From positions 62,001 through 126,000 of the forward strand of contig NZ_ATVO01000006.1 in the NCBI RefSeq assembly GCF_000420765.1: a stretch of DNA of 64,000 nucleotides. The letters are read 5' to 3'. The notes under the pieces are model-generated. The model saw nothing but the letters and a program-made list of their open reading frames with translations. It searched no databases and was not told the DNA's origin. The stretch comes from Sandarakinorhabdus limnophila DSM 17366 (lineage in GTDB: Bacteria > Pseudomonadota > Alphaproteobacteria > Sphingomonadales > Sphingomonadaceae). Of this stretch, positions 8,879 to 16,846 are shown in pieces; positions within the stretch are counted from its first letter, which is position 1, and each line of letters opens with the position of its first letter. A program made the translations under genes and the position numbers.

Positions 8879-9864
8879 AGGACGGCCTCCAGTGATTGCG
8901 CCAGGGTGAGCGTGTGGAAGCGATAGGGGATGGTGCCGGCGAACATCAGCACCGGATCATGGCTGCGGCCATCGATGATCTCGCGCGCGGCGCTGATCCA
9001 GATCACCAGCCCCTGCACCTGCGCAAACAACCGCCACCAGCGCCAGCTTTCGGGGTTGAGCCTCAGGCCGGAGGCGGCTTCCCATGTCGCAATGGCTTCG
9101 GCCAGCGGCAGCGTGGCAGCGGGCCGGCCGGAGAAGTTCGACCACAAGGGATCGCATGCCCAGGCAAGATCCTCGTGCGCATCGCCGGGGTGGACCATTT
9201 CCCAATCCAGCACGGCCAGCAGCCTGCCAGCCCCGTCATGCAGGAAATTGCCGGAGCGATAATCGCCATGCACGATGCTGATGCGCGGCGGCGGCGGCGG
9301 CAGATTGGCGGCCAGCCAGCGGAAGGCGGCATCGAGCAGCGGTTCCGGGCGGAAGGCATCGGCGTCAAAGGCCGCCTTCCAGTGCGCCAGCCGCGCCGAT
9401 GCGGCATCAGCCGGCGCCATGGCGGGCAATCCCGCCTTGCCCGGATCCTCGGCGTGGATGTGGCCCAAGGCGGTGAAGAATTGCCGACCGATGGCGGCCG
9501 CATGATCACCATAGGGTTCGGGTTCAAGCAGGCCAGCCGCTGCACCGCCTGGCACTTCGCGCATGAGAAACCCGGGCGAACCAAAGCTTTCCGGGCCTTC
9601 GTCGCAGAACACGGGTTCGGGCACTGGCACATCGGTCCCGGCGAAACACTGGATGGCGCGATATTCGGCCAGCCGGTCGGTCTCGATCAGGCTCGACGGC
9701 GGGTCGCGGCGCAGCACCAACGCTTCGCACCGGCCCGATGCGCCCGTGGCATCAAAGCGATAGGTCTGCCGCGCCGAGCCGCCGTGGAAACGCTTCAGGC
9801 CGGTGATGCTGACCGTTTCCCCCCAGCGTGTCGACAGGAAGCGGACGAGATGTTCAGCCGGCAA
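8875..9864 (-). CDS. Phosphotransferase family protein (APH / ACAD10-like kinase)
   Basis: About 329 residues with the aminoglycoside-phosphotransferase/choline-kinase fold. The catalytic Brenner motif is visible as IVHGDYRSGNFLHD (catalytic Asp in HGDYR, Asn for metal), followed by VLDWEMVHPGDAHEDLAW, the metal-binding DxE/DxD segment. A Ser/Gly-rich nucleotide loop appears as GGSARQTYRF. This subgroup is usually linked to acyl-CoA dehydrogenases and hydroxy-acid or steroid breakdown rather than antibiotic resistance. The start is inferred as a TTG at 9864, which overlaps the 3' end of the upstream gene by 11 bases; no ATG or GTG gives a complete N-terminus without running deep into that gene. 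Confidence 0.8.
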   Translation of the reverse strand: MPAEHLVRFLSTRWGETVSITGLKRFHGGSARQTYRFDATGASGRCEALVLRRDPPSSLIETDRLAEYRAIQCFAGTDVPVPEPVFCDEGPESFGSPGFLMREVPGGAAAGLLEPEPYGDHAAAIGRQFFTALGHIHAEDPGKAGLPAMAPADAASARLAHWKAAFDADAFRPEPLLDAAFRWLAANLPPPPPRISIVHGDYRSGNFLHDGAGRLLAVLDWEMVHPGDAHEDLAWACDPLWSNFSGRPAATLPLAEAIATWEAASGLRLNPESWRWWRLFAQVQGLVIWISAAREIIDGRSHDPVLMFAGTIPYRFHTLTLAQSLEAVL

Positions 9865-10954
9865 GGTCGAACAGCTCCTTGAAACCCGACGGTGCGTGCG
9901 GGCCGATCGCGAGTTGCTCGAACAGGCCGCGCCCCACGAGCGGAGCCGCACCGCCGATCGACAGGCTGGCCTCGCTCAGGCCCTGCACATGGGCGTTCAT
10001 CGGGTTGGCCGGATCGACGCCGGCCAGATCAATCACCTCGTGCGCAACGACCTCCGGCCCCTGGAACATCCCGTGCCCGCGCACCGGGTGGCCATAGCCA
10101 ATGCCGCGCATCATGAAATTGTCGCCGATGCGGAAATCCACCGTCACCGGGCGGCCATCCTGCAGACGCGCCTCCAGCCGCGCGGCACCAGCGTGGCGGC
10201 TGCCGGGGCGGAAGGCCAGCGCCATGCGCGGGTCTTCCAGCGGGAATTCGGCGCCGTCCTTCAGACGCACCAGCACGCCGGCACGGTTCCACGGCCGGCC
10301 ATGTTCATCGTCGTTCGAATGGAAGAACAGGTGCCAATCATCGAAGGCCGTCGGCGTCCACAGCCAGAAGAATTGCGGCGGGATTGCCGGCTGCGGGGTT
10401 TGCGGATCGGCCGCGCCAATCGGGCGCACACCCCAGCTGCGATCGCGAGTGCCGCGCCAACCGGTGAGATCATGCGCCACCCCAGCGGCGCTGATCTGCC
10501 CACTCCACTGGCCGCCCTGCGTCATGCGCGTCACGTCCATGATGGTGCGTGTGCCGATGCGGCGGATGAAGCGCGGCTCCAGGATCGGCGCGGCGCGGCC
10601 GGTGAAGAGCAGTTCCCCGGCGATGCCGGTGTCGTTGGGCGCAATGCCAAGACGCAGTTTGTGCAGCGGTTCAACCACCTCCAGCGTGACCGGGCCAACG
10701 CGCAGATCCATGCGCTCGCCGTGGAGGATGCGACTGGCGAACAGGCTGTGTTGCTGGCCGCCTGCCAGAACCGAAACCGCGCAATCGATGATGTTGAGGT
10801 GCGGGTAGATGCCCATCGCCACGCCCACCACCGCACCGCCATCCGGCGCCTGCGCGCTGAAGAAATAGCGATCATAGAAATTGCGGTCCGTCCCTGAAAC
10901 CGCGATCGGCTCCGGAGTCTGGTGGATGGGATAATCGTCGGCGCGGCTGAGCAT
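9854..10954 (-). CDS. Hypothetical protein, beta-rich, CrtC/DUF7064-like
   Basis: A 366-residue soluble protein rich in short beta-strands and aromatic residues (FYDRYFFSAQAPDGG, FFWLWTPTAFDDWHLFFHSND, RGTRDRSWGVRP). The repeated DRSWGxR and W-x-x-F/H patterns recall the lipocalin-like beta-barrels of CrtC/AttH and the DUF7064/7065 families, which in sphingomonads and mycobacteria often neighbour APH-type kinases. I cannot confirm the family without a profile search. It heads the leftward gene run that includes the kinase, pepN and the sigma module. The ATG at 10954 is chosen because the frame upstream of it crosses the divergent promoter region. Confidence 0.72.
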   Translation of the reverse strand: MLSRADDYPIHQTPEPIAVSGTDRNFYDRYFFSAQAPDGGAVVGVAMGIYPHLNIIDCAVSVLAGGQQHSLFASRILHGERMDLRVGPVTLEVVEPLHKLRLGIAPNDTGIAGELLFTGRAAPILEPRFIRRIGTRTIMDVTRMTQGGQWSGQISAAGVAHDLTGWRGTRDRSWGVRPIGAADPQTPQPAIPPQFFWLWTPTAFDDWHLFFHSNDDEHGRPWNRAGVLVRLKDGAEFPLEDPRMALAFRPGSRHAGAARLEARLQDGRPVTVDFRIGDNFMMRGIGYGHPVRGHGMFQGPEVVAHEVIDLAGVDPANPMNAHVQGLSEASLSIGGAAPLVGRGLFEQLAIGPHAPSGFKELFDLAG

Positions 10955-11032
10955 GTGCGGATGGTGGCATGGCTGCGGGGTGCGGCAAGCTGTGCAAAAG
11001 CGGCGGGTCAGCGGTGTGGCCGCGGCACAAGC

Positions 11033-11062
11033 TTGTCTATCTGTATTGTTCATGCAATACAG
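11033..11062 (+). promoter_or_regulatory. Promoter-like sequence with overlapping operator palindrome
   Basis: A perfect interrupted palindrome, CTGTATTG-N6-CAATACAG, occupies 11041-11062 in the 126-base gap between two divergent genes. A -35-like TTGTCT (11033-11038) and a -10-like AATACA (11056-11061), 17 bases apart, place the palindrome across the spacer and -10 of a promoter pointing at the protease gene. This is the usual position for a repressor site. The cognate regulator is unknown. Confidence 0.5.
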
Positions 11063-11080
11063 ACGCCAACAGGAGACACC

Positions 11081-12262
11081 ATGGCATTTGATCCGGAACT
11101 GGCCACACAGGCCTATATGGCGACCCTGAAGGGCGCGGCGCGGGCGAAATCCGATGCCTATTTCGAGGGTGGCTACTGGCTGATCCTGGCGGAATTTCTC
11201 GTCACACTGGTGGCCAATCTGATCGTCTTGCGCCTGGGCTGGGCGGCGCGGCTGTCGCGCTGGGCGCGCAGCAAGGCGGGTCCGTTGCTCGCCGCTTTCC
11301 TGTTTGCCGTGCCCTATCTGCTGCTGATCACCATCATCACCGCGCCCTATGTCCTCTACACCGACTTCTTCCGCGAACATGCCTATGGCCTGTCGAATCA
11401 AGGCTTTGCCGAATGGGGCGGCGAGCAGCTGATCTTCATTGCGGTCGATACGCTGCTGGCGGCGCTGCTGTGGATGGGCGTGCACGCAGCCATTCGCCAT
11501 TTCCCGCGCAATTGGTGGCTGGGCGGCGCCGGCCTGACCATCGGGGTGATGATGGTCACGATCACGCTGGCGCCGGTCTATCTTGATCCGTTGTTCAATG
11601 ACTACACACCGCTGCCCGATGGCCCGGTGAAGACCGAAGTGCTCAAGCTGGCGCGTGCCAATGGCGTGCCGGCCGACAATGTCTATCTGGTTGATGCCAG
11701 CCGCCAATCGGATCGCATCTCCGCCAATGTCAAAGGCCTGTTCGGCACCACCCGCATCGCGCTGAACGACAATCTGATGAAGCAGGACATTCACGAGATC
11801 CGCTCGGTGATGGCGCATGAGCTGGGCCATTATGTGCTCAATCACATGTGGAAACTGATCATCACCGTTGCGCTGCTCATCGCGGTCAGCCTGGCGGTGG
11901 TGGCGGTGGGCACACCGTGGTTGCTGACACGCTTTGGCGGGCGCTGGGGGATCGAGGGCATGGCCGATCCCGGCGTGTTGCCGGCGCTGACCCTCGTGAT
12001 CAGCCTTGTGTTTTTTCTGGGCACGCCGATCACCAACAGTATGATCCGCGTGCAGGAACAGGAAGCCGATGTTTTCGGCCTCAATGCCGCCCGCGCGCCC
12101 GATGGCTTTGCCCGCATTGCGATGAAGCTGTCGCAATATCGCAAGATCGAACCCTCGCCGTTAGAAGAGGTGATCTTCTTTGATCATCCCAGCGGCCACA
12201 CCCGCGTGATCACCGCCATGCGTTGGAAGGCGGAGCATCTGGACGCATCGGACATCAAATAG
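11081..12262 (+). CDS. M48 family zinc metallopeptidase (Ste24/CAAX protease-like)
   Basis: A 393-residue integral membrane protease. Several hydrophobic segments precede and follow the catalytic site (LILAEFLVTLVANLIVL, LLAAFLFAVPYLLLITIIT, LIITVALLIAVSLAVVAV). The zinc motif HELGH is at residues 246-250, with the third ligand Glu328 in QEQEADVFGL, as in Ste24p. The N-terminal peptidase_M48_N-like membrane region separates it from the shorter HtpX. Likely role: quality control or processing of membrane proteins at the inner membrane. The ATG at 11081 has AGGAGA nine bases upstream. The palindrome in the leader suggests repression of this promoter. Confidence 0.9.
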   Translation: MAFDPELATQAYMATLKGAARAKSDAYFEGGYWLILAEFLVTLVANLIVLRLGWAARLSRWARSKAGPLLAAFLFAVPYLLLITIITAPYVLYTDFFREHAYGLSNQGFAEWGGEQLIFIAVDTLLAALLWMGVHAAIRHFPRNWWLGGAGLTIGVMMVTITLAPVYLDPLFNDYTPLPDGPVKTEVLKLARANGVPADNVYLVDASRQSDRISANVKGLFGTTRIALNDNLMKQDIHEIRSVMAHELGHYVLNHMWKLIITVALLIAVSLAVVAVGTPWLLTRFGGRWGIEGMADPGVLPALTLVISLVFFLGTPITNSMIRVQEQEADVFGLNAARAPDGFARIAMKLSQYRKIEPSPLEEVIFFDHPSGHTRVITAMRWKAEHLDASDIK

Positions 12263-12308
12263 GCCGGCAGCGCTGGCGCCTGCCCGCGTCGTGGCCTAGA
12301 CAGGTGCC

Positions 12309-13115
12309 ATGCATCTGCTGGTTCTTGGCCTTGGGTACAGCGCGGGTATGATCGCCCAGGCGGCGCAAGCGGCGGGCTTTGCGCTGACTGCGGTGCGCTC
12401 GCGCCCCGGCCCGGGTGTGCTCACCCTGGACAGTGCGGAATTGCCGGACGTCATCGCCAGCGCCACGCACATCTTGTCTTCGGTCCCGCCCGCAAGTGAC
12501 GGCAGCGATCCGGTGCTGGTCGCGCACGGCGACGCACTGGCCAGAGCACCGGCGAAATGGATCGGCTATCTTTCCTCCACAGGTGTTTATGGCGATGCCG
12601 GCGGGGCCTGGGTGGACGAAGCCAGCCCGCGCCAGGGTCGCCGCGGCGGGCGCAACCTGGCCGATGAGCAGTGGGAGGCGCTGCACGCTGAGTCCCGCGT
12701 GTTCCGCCTGCCCGGCATCTATGGCCCCGGCCGTTCCGCGCTTGATCGGCTGCGCGCGGGGCCGGTCGCCCGCATCGATCTGCCCGGCCATGTGTTCAGC
12801 CGCATCCATGTCGATGATATTACAGGCAGCGTGCTGGCCAGCATGCACGGCGGCCCGGCCGGCGTTTACAACATCGCCGATGATCTGCCGGCGCCGGGCG
12901 AAGCGGTCACGGCCGCGGCCGCACGGATGCTGGGGATGGAGCCTTCGCCGCTGATCCCGCTGGAACAGGCTGCTCTGTCGCCCATGGGCCGCGCCTTCTA
13001 TGCCGAGTGCCGCAGGGTGGCCAATGGCCGCATGAAAAGGCAGCTTGGCTATTCGCTGTTATACCCCGATTATCACGCCGGCCTGTTGGCCTGCCTTGAG
13101 GAGTCTGCCCCATGA
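12309..13115 (+). CDS. NAD(P)-dependent epimerase/SDR-like oxidoreductase
   Basis: A 268-residue extended-SDR protein of the YeeZ-like group. The nucleotide-binding N-terminus is LLVLGLGYSAGMIAQAA, with the GxGxxG-type motif slightly changed. The segment SSTGVYGDAGGAWVDEAS corresponds to the active-site region of sugar-nucleotide epimerases, but the usual YxxxK is not evident, as in many YeeZ-like proteins. RLPGIYGPGRSALDRL and FSRIHVDDI are typical of the family. The gene overlaps the molybdenum hydroxylase gene by 4 bases, so the two are coupled, although no shared pathway is obvious. Confidence 0.8.
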   Translation: MHLLVLGLGYSAGMIAQAAQAAGFALTAVRSRPGPGVLTLDSAELPDVIASATHILSSVPPASDGSDPVLVAHGDALARAPAKWIGYLSSTGVYGDAGGAWVDEASPRQGRRGGRNLADEQWEALHAESRVFRLPGIYGPGRSALDRLRAGPVARIDLPGHVFSRIHVDDITGSVLASMHGGPAGVYNIADDLPAPGEAVTAAAARMLGMEPSPLIPLEQAALSPMGRAFYAECRRVANGRMKRQLGYSLLYPDYHAGLLACLEESAP

Positions 13116-15385
13116 AGTTCGGCACCGGCCAATCGATTACCCGCGTCGAGGACGCCCGCCTGCTCACCGGCCAGGGCCGTTTCACCGATGATCTGTCGCG
13201 GCCCGGCATGCTGTATGGCGTTACCCTTCGCAGCCCCCATGCCCATGCCGAAATCAAGGATATCGACGTGTCGGCCGCGCTGGATGTGCCGGGTGTCGTC
13301 GCCGTCTACACCCACAAGGATGTCGAAAGTTACGGCCCGATCCCCTGCTTGGTGCCGCTGTCAGGTGAGGTGAAAACGCCGCGCGTGCTGCTGGCCGATG
13401 ATCGCGTGCGCTTCGTGGGTGATGGTGTCGCCTTTGTTGTCGCCGAAACCCGCGAGGCGGCCCGCGCCGGTGCCGAAGCCATTTTCGTGGATTATGAAGA
13501 ACTGCCCGCCGTGGCCAGCATCGCTGCCGCGCTTGCGCCTGATGCATCCCTGATCTGGCCGGAAGCCAAGTCGAACAGCCTGTTCGATTGGCAGGTGGGC
13601 GATGGCGCGGCGGCCGATGCCGCCATTGCCGGCGCCACACATGTGACGCGCCTGAAGATCATCCAGAACCGCATCGCGCCCACCTCGATGGAGGTGCGCG
13701 CCGCGCTGGGCGAATATAGCGAAGGCGAAGGCTTCACGCTGACCACCGGCAGCCAGGGCGTCGCTTCCATGCGCAGGGAGCTGGCCAAGGCCATCTTGCA
13801 AGTGCCGATCGAACAGATGCGCGTTGTCACCCACGATGTCGGCGGCGGCTTCGGCATGAAGAGCTTCCTCTACCCCGAATATGCGCTGTGCCTGCATGCC
13901 GCCCGTCACTTGCGCCGCCCGGTGAAGTGGACGGGTGAGCGCAGCGACGCCTTCCAGACCGATACCCACGGCCGCGCCATGGAAAGCGAGGCCGCGCTGG
14001 CCCTTGATGCGCAAGGCCGCATTCTGGCGCTGAAGGTGGAAACCTGGTCCGATCTGGGCGCCTATCAGGCGCAGTTCGGCCCGGCGATCCAGACGATGGC
14101 CGGCGGCCGCATCATGGGCGGCGTCTATCGCATCCCGGCCATCCACAATCTGGTGCACGGCGTTGTGACGAACACCACCCCGGTCGATGCCTATCGCGGC
14201 GCCGGCCGCCCGGAATCGGCCTATATCATGGAGCGGCTGATCGAAGCCGCCGCCCGTGAAATCGGCATCGGCGTTGACGAGATGCGCAGCCGCAACCTGC
14301 TGCTGCCGGCCGAACTGCCGCACGAAAACGGCCTGGGACTCACCTTCGACATCGGCAATTTCCCCGCCGTGCTGGAACGCGCCAAGCAGGTGGCCGATTG
14401 GGCCGGCTTCGCAGGGCGCAAGGCGGAAGCCGCCAAGCGCGGCAAGCGCCTCGGTCGCGGCATTGCCTATTATGTCGAAATCGCTGGCGGTGGCGGCACC
14501 GAGGAACATGCCGATGTGCGGGTTGCGGCCGATGGCACAATCGAAATGTCGGTCGGCACCCAATCCAACGGCCAGGGCCATGAAACCGTTTATGCGCAGG
14601 TCGCTGCGGCGAAACTCGGCGTGCCGATGGACCAGATCCGCATCGTGCAGGGCGACACAACCCGCATGGAGGTGGGCGGCGGCACTGGTGGCTCGCGATC
14701 GATGGCGTTCGGCGGCGGCGCCGTGCTGGTGTGTGCCGACGACATGATTGCCCGCGGCACTGCGCTGGCCAGTGAAGATCTGGGCAGCGACGTCGATTAC
14801 AGCGATGGCCTGTTCAAGGCGCGCGGCAGCAATGCCACGCTGAGCTGGGCCGAACTCGCCAGCCGCCACCCCGGCGCATTGGATGGCCGCAGCCGGTACA
14901 CCACCAAGGAATCCAAGCCCGCGCCCACCTTCCCCAACGGCTGCCACATCGCCGAAGTCGAGCTGGACCCGGATACCGGCATGATCGCCGTGACACGCTA
15001 CAGCTTGGTCGATGATTTCGGCGTGCTGGTGAACCCGATGCTGGTGGAAGGCCAGATCCACGGCGGCATCGCGCAAGGGCTGGGCCAAGCCGTACTGGAG
15101 AATATCGTTTATGATGAGGCCGGCCAGCTTATCACCGGCAGCCTGATGGACTATGGCATCCCGCGCGCCGACGTGATGCCGCCGGCGGTCGCCTTCGAAA
15201 CGCTCAACACTCCCTCGCCCACCAATCCGCTTGGCGTGAAGGGCTGTGGCGAAGCTGGCACGATTGGCGCCATGCCATCGGTGATCAACGCCATCATCGA
15301 TGCGCTGGATGGCCAGCAGGTGGAAATGCCGGCCACGCCGGAGAAACTGTGGCGGCTGGCACAGGCGCTGCCGAAGGCCGCGTGA
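13112..15385 (+). CDS. Xanthine dehydrogenase family molybdopterin-binding subunit (CoxL form II-like)
   Basis: A 757-residue large subunit of the molybdenum hydroxylase (xanthine oxidase) family. The motif AYRGAGR is at residues 360-366; this is the form II 'CoxL-like' signature, unlike the AYxCSFR of true CO dehydrogenase. The Mo-site glutamate is Glu714 in GCGEAGTIGA, and the GGGFGMKS and GSRSMAFGGG segments bind the cofactor. Such subunits oxidise N-heterocycles, aldehydes or purines in the cytosol, together with an FAD subunit and a [2Fe-2S] subunit. Neither partner gene is present next to it, so the enzyme must recruit subunits encoded elsewhere. A strong hairpin follows the stop. Confidence 0.92.
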   Translation: MKFGTGQSITRVEDARLLTGQGRFTDDLSRPGMLYGVTLRSPHAHAEIKDIDVSAALDVPGVVAVYTHKDVESYGPIPCLVPLSGEVKTPRVLLADDRVRFVGDGVAFVVAETREAARAGAEAIFVDYEELPAVASIAAALAPDASLIWPEAKSNSLFDWQVGDGAAADAAIAGATHVTRLKIIQNRIAPTSMEVRAALGEYSEGEGFTLTTGSQGVASMRRELAKAILQVPIEQMRVVTHDVGGGFGMKSFLYPEYALCLHAARHLRRPVKWTGERSDAFQTDTHGRAMESEAALALDAQGRILALKVETWSDLGAYQAQFGPAIQTMAGGRIMGGVYRIPAIHNLVHGVVTNTTPVDAYRGAGRPESAYIMERLIEAAAREIGIGVDEMRSRNLLLPAELPHENGLGLTFDIGNFPAVLERAKQVADWAGFAGRKAEAAKRGKRLGRGIAYYVEIAGGGGTEEHADVRVAADGTIEMSVGTQSNGQGHETVYAQVAAAKLGVPMDQIRIVQGDTTRMEVGGGTGGSRSMAFGGGAVLVCADDMIARGTALASEDLGSDVDYSDGLFKARGSNATLSWAELASRHPGALDGRSRYTTKESKPAPTFPNGCHIAEVELDPDTGMIAVTRYSLVDDFGVLVNPMLVEGQIHGGIAQGLGQAVLENIVYDEAGQLITGSLMDYGIPRADVMPPAVAFETLNTPSPTNPLGVKGCGEAGTIGAMPSVINAIIDALDGQQVEMPATPEKLWRLAQALPKAA

Positions 15386-15399
15386 CACACCAGAAAGAA

Positions 15400-15436
15400 G
15401 GAAGGCCGTCGTCCCTGCCCGGGTCGACGGCCTTCC
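15400..15436 (+). terminator. Strong hairpin after the molybdenum hydroxylase gene
   Basis: Perfect 12-bp arms GGAAGGCCGTCG and CGACGGCCTTCC around a 13-base loop, beginning 14 bases after the stop codon. There is no T-run afterwards, so it may act as a factor-assisted terminator or an mRNA 3'-end stabiliser. Confidence 0.55.
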
Positions 15437-15527
15437 GTTGGTTGATCGGCCCGGCGTCACCCCCCGCAGGATGGGTGGGAGACGGAGGATGCAGTCCGGT
15501 CGACAACCAACCCCTGAAACGGGGAAA
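15437..15527. other. Intergenic stretch with nested inverted repeats between convergent genes
   Basis: GTTGGTTG (15437-15444) pairs with CAACCAAC (15504-15511) across about 60 bases, and a smaller CACCC/GGGTG pairing can form inside. CCCC-N6-GGGG follows directly before the stop of the leftward membrane-protein gene and could end that transcript. No known riboswitch consensus was recognised. Confidence 0.35.
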
Positions 15528-15941
15528 TCAGGTAATCACGGCCACGAAGATGGCCCAGGCCACCATCAGCAACGGCACCGTCATCACCTGGGCATAGGCT
15601 GCCCGGCCTGAAAGATAGCCGCTGGCGGTATCAATTCCCCACGCTCCCTTGCGCGGGACGTCATCCTTGTTGGGGCCCGACGCCTGCTGCATCATCAAGG
15701 GCAACCCATAATAGGCCACCAGCACCAGACCGAACACCACGAAGATCAAACCAAGCCCGGTGCCTGCCTGAAACGCAACATACATGATGGAAAGATAAGC
15801 CGCTCCAGCCCCCAACAGTTGTGCTAAGAGTTTGTTTGGCAAGTCAAAATCCAGTCGCCTTACACCTTGTTCAGGTGCAGGAACGCCCTGTTTGGCGCCT
15901 TCGATCGCCACGCCATGCTCTTCGCGGAATTCGAATTTCAT
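15528..15941 (-). CDS. Small three-helix membrane protein, probably FNR-controlled
   Basis: A 137-residue integral membrane protein of unknown function. A soluble, charged N-terminus (MKFEFREEHGVAIEG) is followed by three hydrophobic helices: LLGAGAAYLSIMYVAF, GLIFVVFGLVLVAYYGLPL and AQVMTVPLLMVAWAIFVAVI. The ATG at 15941 is supported by GGGAGAGGGG ending three bases upstream; a longer frame exists but crosses an unconserved Arg-rich stretch. A perfect FNR box (16013-16026) lies 71 bases upstream, right behind an fnr-usp gene pair. This suggests induction at low oxygen and a role near the respiratory membrane, which is inference. Confidence 0.75.
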   Translation of the reverse strand: MKFEFREEHGVAIEGAKQGVPAPEQGVRRLDFDLPNKLLAQLLGAGAAYLSIMYVAFQAGTGLGLIFVVFGLVLVAYYGLPLMMQQASGPNKDDVPRKGAWGIDTASGYLSGRAAYAQVMTVPLLMVAWAIFVAVIT

Positions 15942-16012
15942 TTCCCCTCTCCCAAGCTGCGCCCGCCACCGGGCGTCCCTCAAGAAACTGCCAAGCCCGG
16001 CTGGCCTTCGCC

Positions 16013-16026
16013 TTGATCCAGATCAA
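16013..16026 (-). promoter_or_regulatory. FNR box (TTGAT-N4-ATCAA)
   Basis: TTGATccagATCAA is an exact match to the FNR/FixK consensus. It overlaps the stop codon of the universal stress gene and lies 71 bases upstream of the start of the small membrane-protein gene, which it most likely controls. The Fnr-type regulator is encoded 0.8 kb away. Confidence 0.8.
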
Positions 16027-16832
16027 TGGGCGATCAGGATTGGTGCCGGCGCATCCGCCAACAGCCCACGCGTAACCCCGCCAAACAGCATCTGGCGCAT
16101 GCGGCTGTGGCCATAAGCGCCCTGCACGATCCACGCCGCCTGCCGTTCCGCCGCCACCGAACGGATCACCTGTTCGATGCTGGAACTGCCCTGTGCGCGT
16201 TCCACCACATCGGCATGGATGCCATGGCGAGACAGGAAGGCCGCTGCGGCGCGCACACCGAAGGCCGTGTCTTTCTCTTCCACCGTCAGCAACGTCACCG
16301 CCTCGCTCAGGGCCAGCAGCGGCAGCGCCGCGCGCAGCGCCCGCGCTGCTTCCTGTCCGCCATCCCAGCAGACAAGGGCGGGGCCGGCCACCGTGATGCC
16401 GCGGGCGTTGGGCGGCACCGCCAGCACCGGCGCCGGGGAACGGATGGCGACATCGCCGGTGATCCCCAGTTGCAACGCGGCCTGGCGCGAGAACGGCCCG
16501 GCGCTCATCATCACCACATCGGCGAGCCTCGCATATTCAACCAGCCGATCGCTGGAATCGCCATCGGCCGATAGCCATTCCCAGCTGACACCTTCCTGGG
16601 CAAGCCGGGCTTCCACCGCGACCCGCTCTTCCTTGCGGCGGGCTTCCACCGCATCGATCAGGGTGGTCACTGGAAAGGCGCCCATCGCCGGATCGCCCAG
16701 CGCATAGGCAGCATAGGGCATCACCGACAGGCAGACGAGATGGCCACCAGTGGCGCGGGCCAGATCGAAGGCGGCGTTCAGCCTGGCCTCCTGGCCATCG
16801 TCACCTTCGATATGCACAAGGATCGTTTTCAT
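16023..16832 (-). CDS. Universal stress protein (tandem UspA domains)
   Basis: A 269-residue protein made of two Usp domains. The first begins MKTILVHIEGDDGQEARLN and ends near APVLAVPP. The second contains the nucleotide-binding loop GAYGHSRMRQMLFGG, close to the G-x2-G-x9-G(S/T) motif of ATP-binding Usp proteins, though the final Ser/Thr is replaced by Gly. Cytosolic. It starts 14 bases after the fnr-type gene, so the pair is very likely one operon. Tandem Usp proteins next to Fnr regulators are common in oxygen-limitation regulons, which fits the FNR box just downstream. Confidence 0.88.
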   Translation of the reverse strand: MKTILVHIEGDDGQEARLNAAFDLARATGGHLVCLSVMPYAAYALGDPAMGAFPVTTLIDAVEARRKEERVAVEARLAQEGVSWEWLSADGDSSDRLVEYARLADVVMMSAGPFSRQAALQLGITGDVAIRSPAPVLAVPPNARGITVAGPALVCWDGGQEAARALRAALPLLALSEAVTLLTVEEKDTAFGVRAAAAFLSRHGIHADVVERAQGSSSIEQVIRSVAAERQAAWIVQGAYGHSRMRQMLFGGVTRGLLADAPAPILIAH

Positions 16833-16846
16833 CAGTCTGTCTCCCT

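Noticed and set aside
8875-9864. APH-type kinase as an antibiotic-resistance gene
   Set aside because: The sequence resembles the acyl-CoA-associated APH/ACAD10-like group, and the gene sits in a housekeeping-like run without mobile elements.
13361-15460. Minus-strand open frame of about 699 codons opposite the molybdenum hydroxylase subunit
   Set aside because: The plus-strand gene carries clear cofactor motifs; the opposite frame is a composition artefact.
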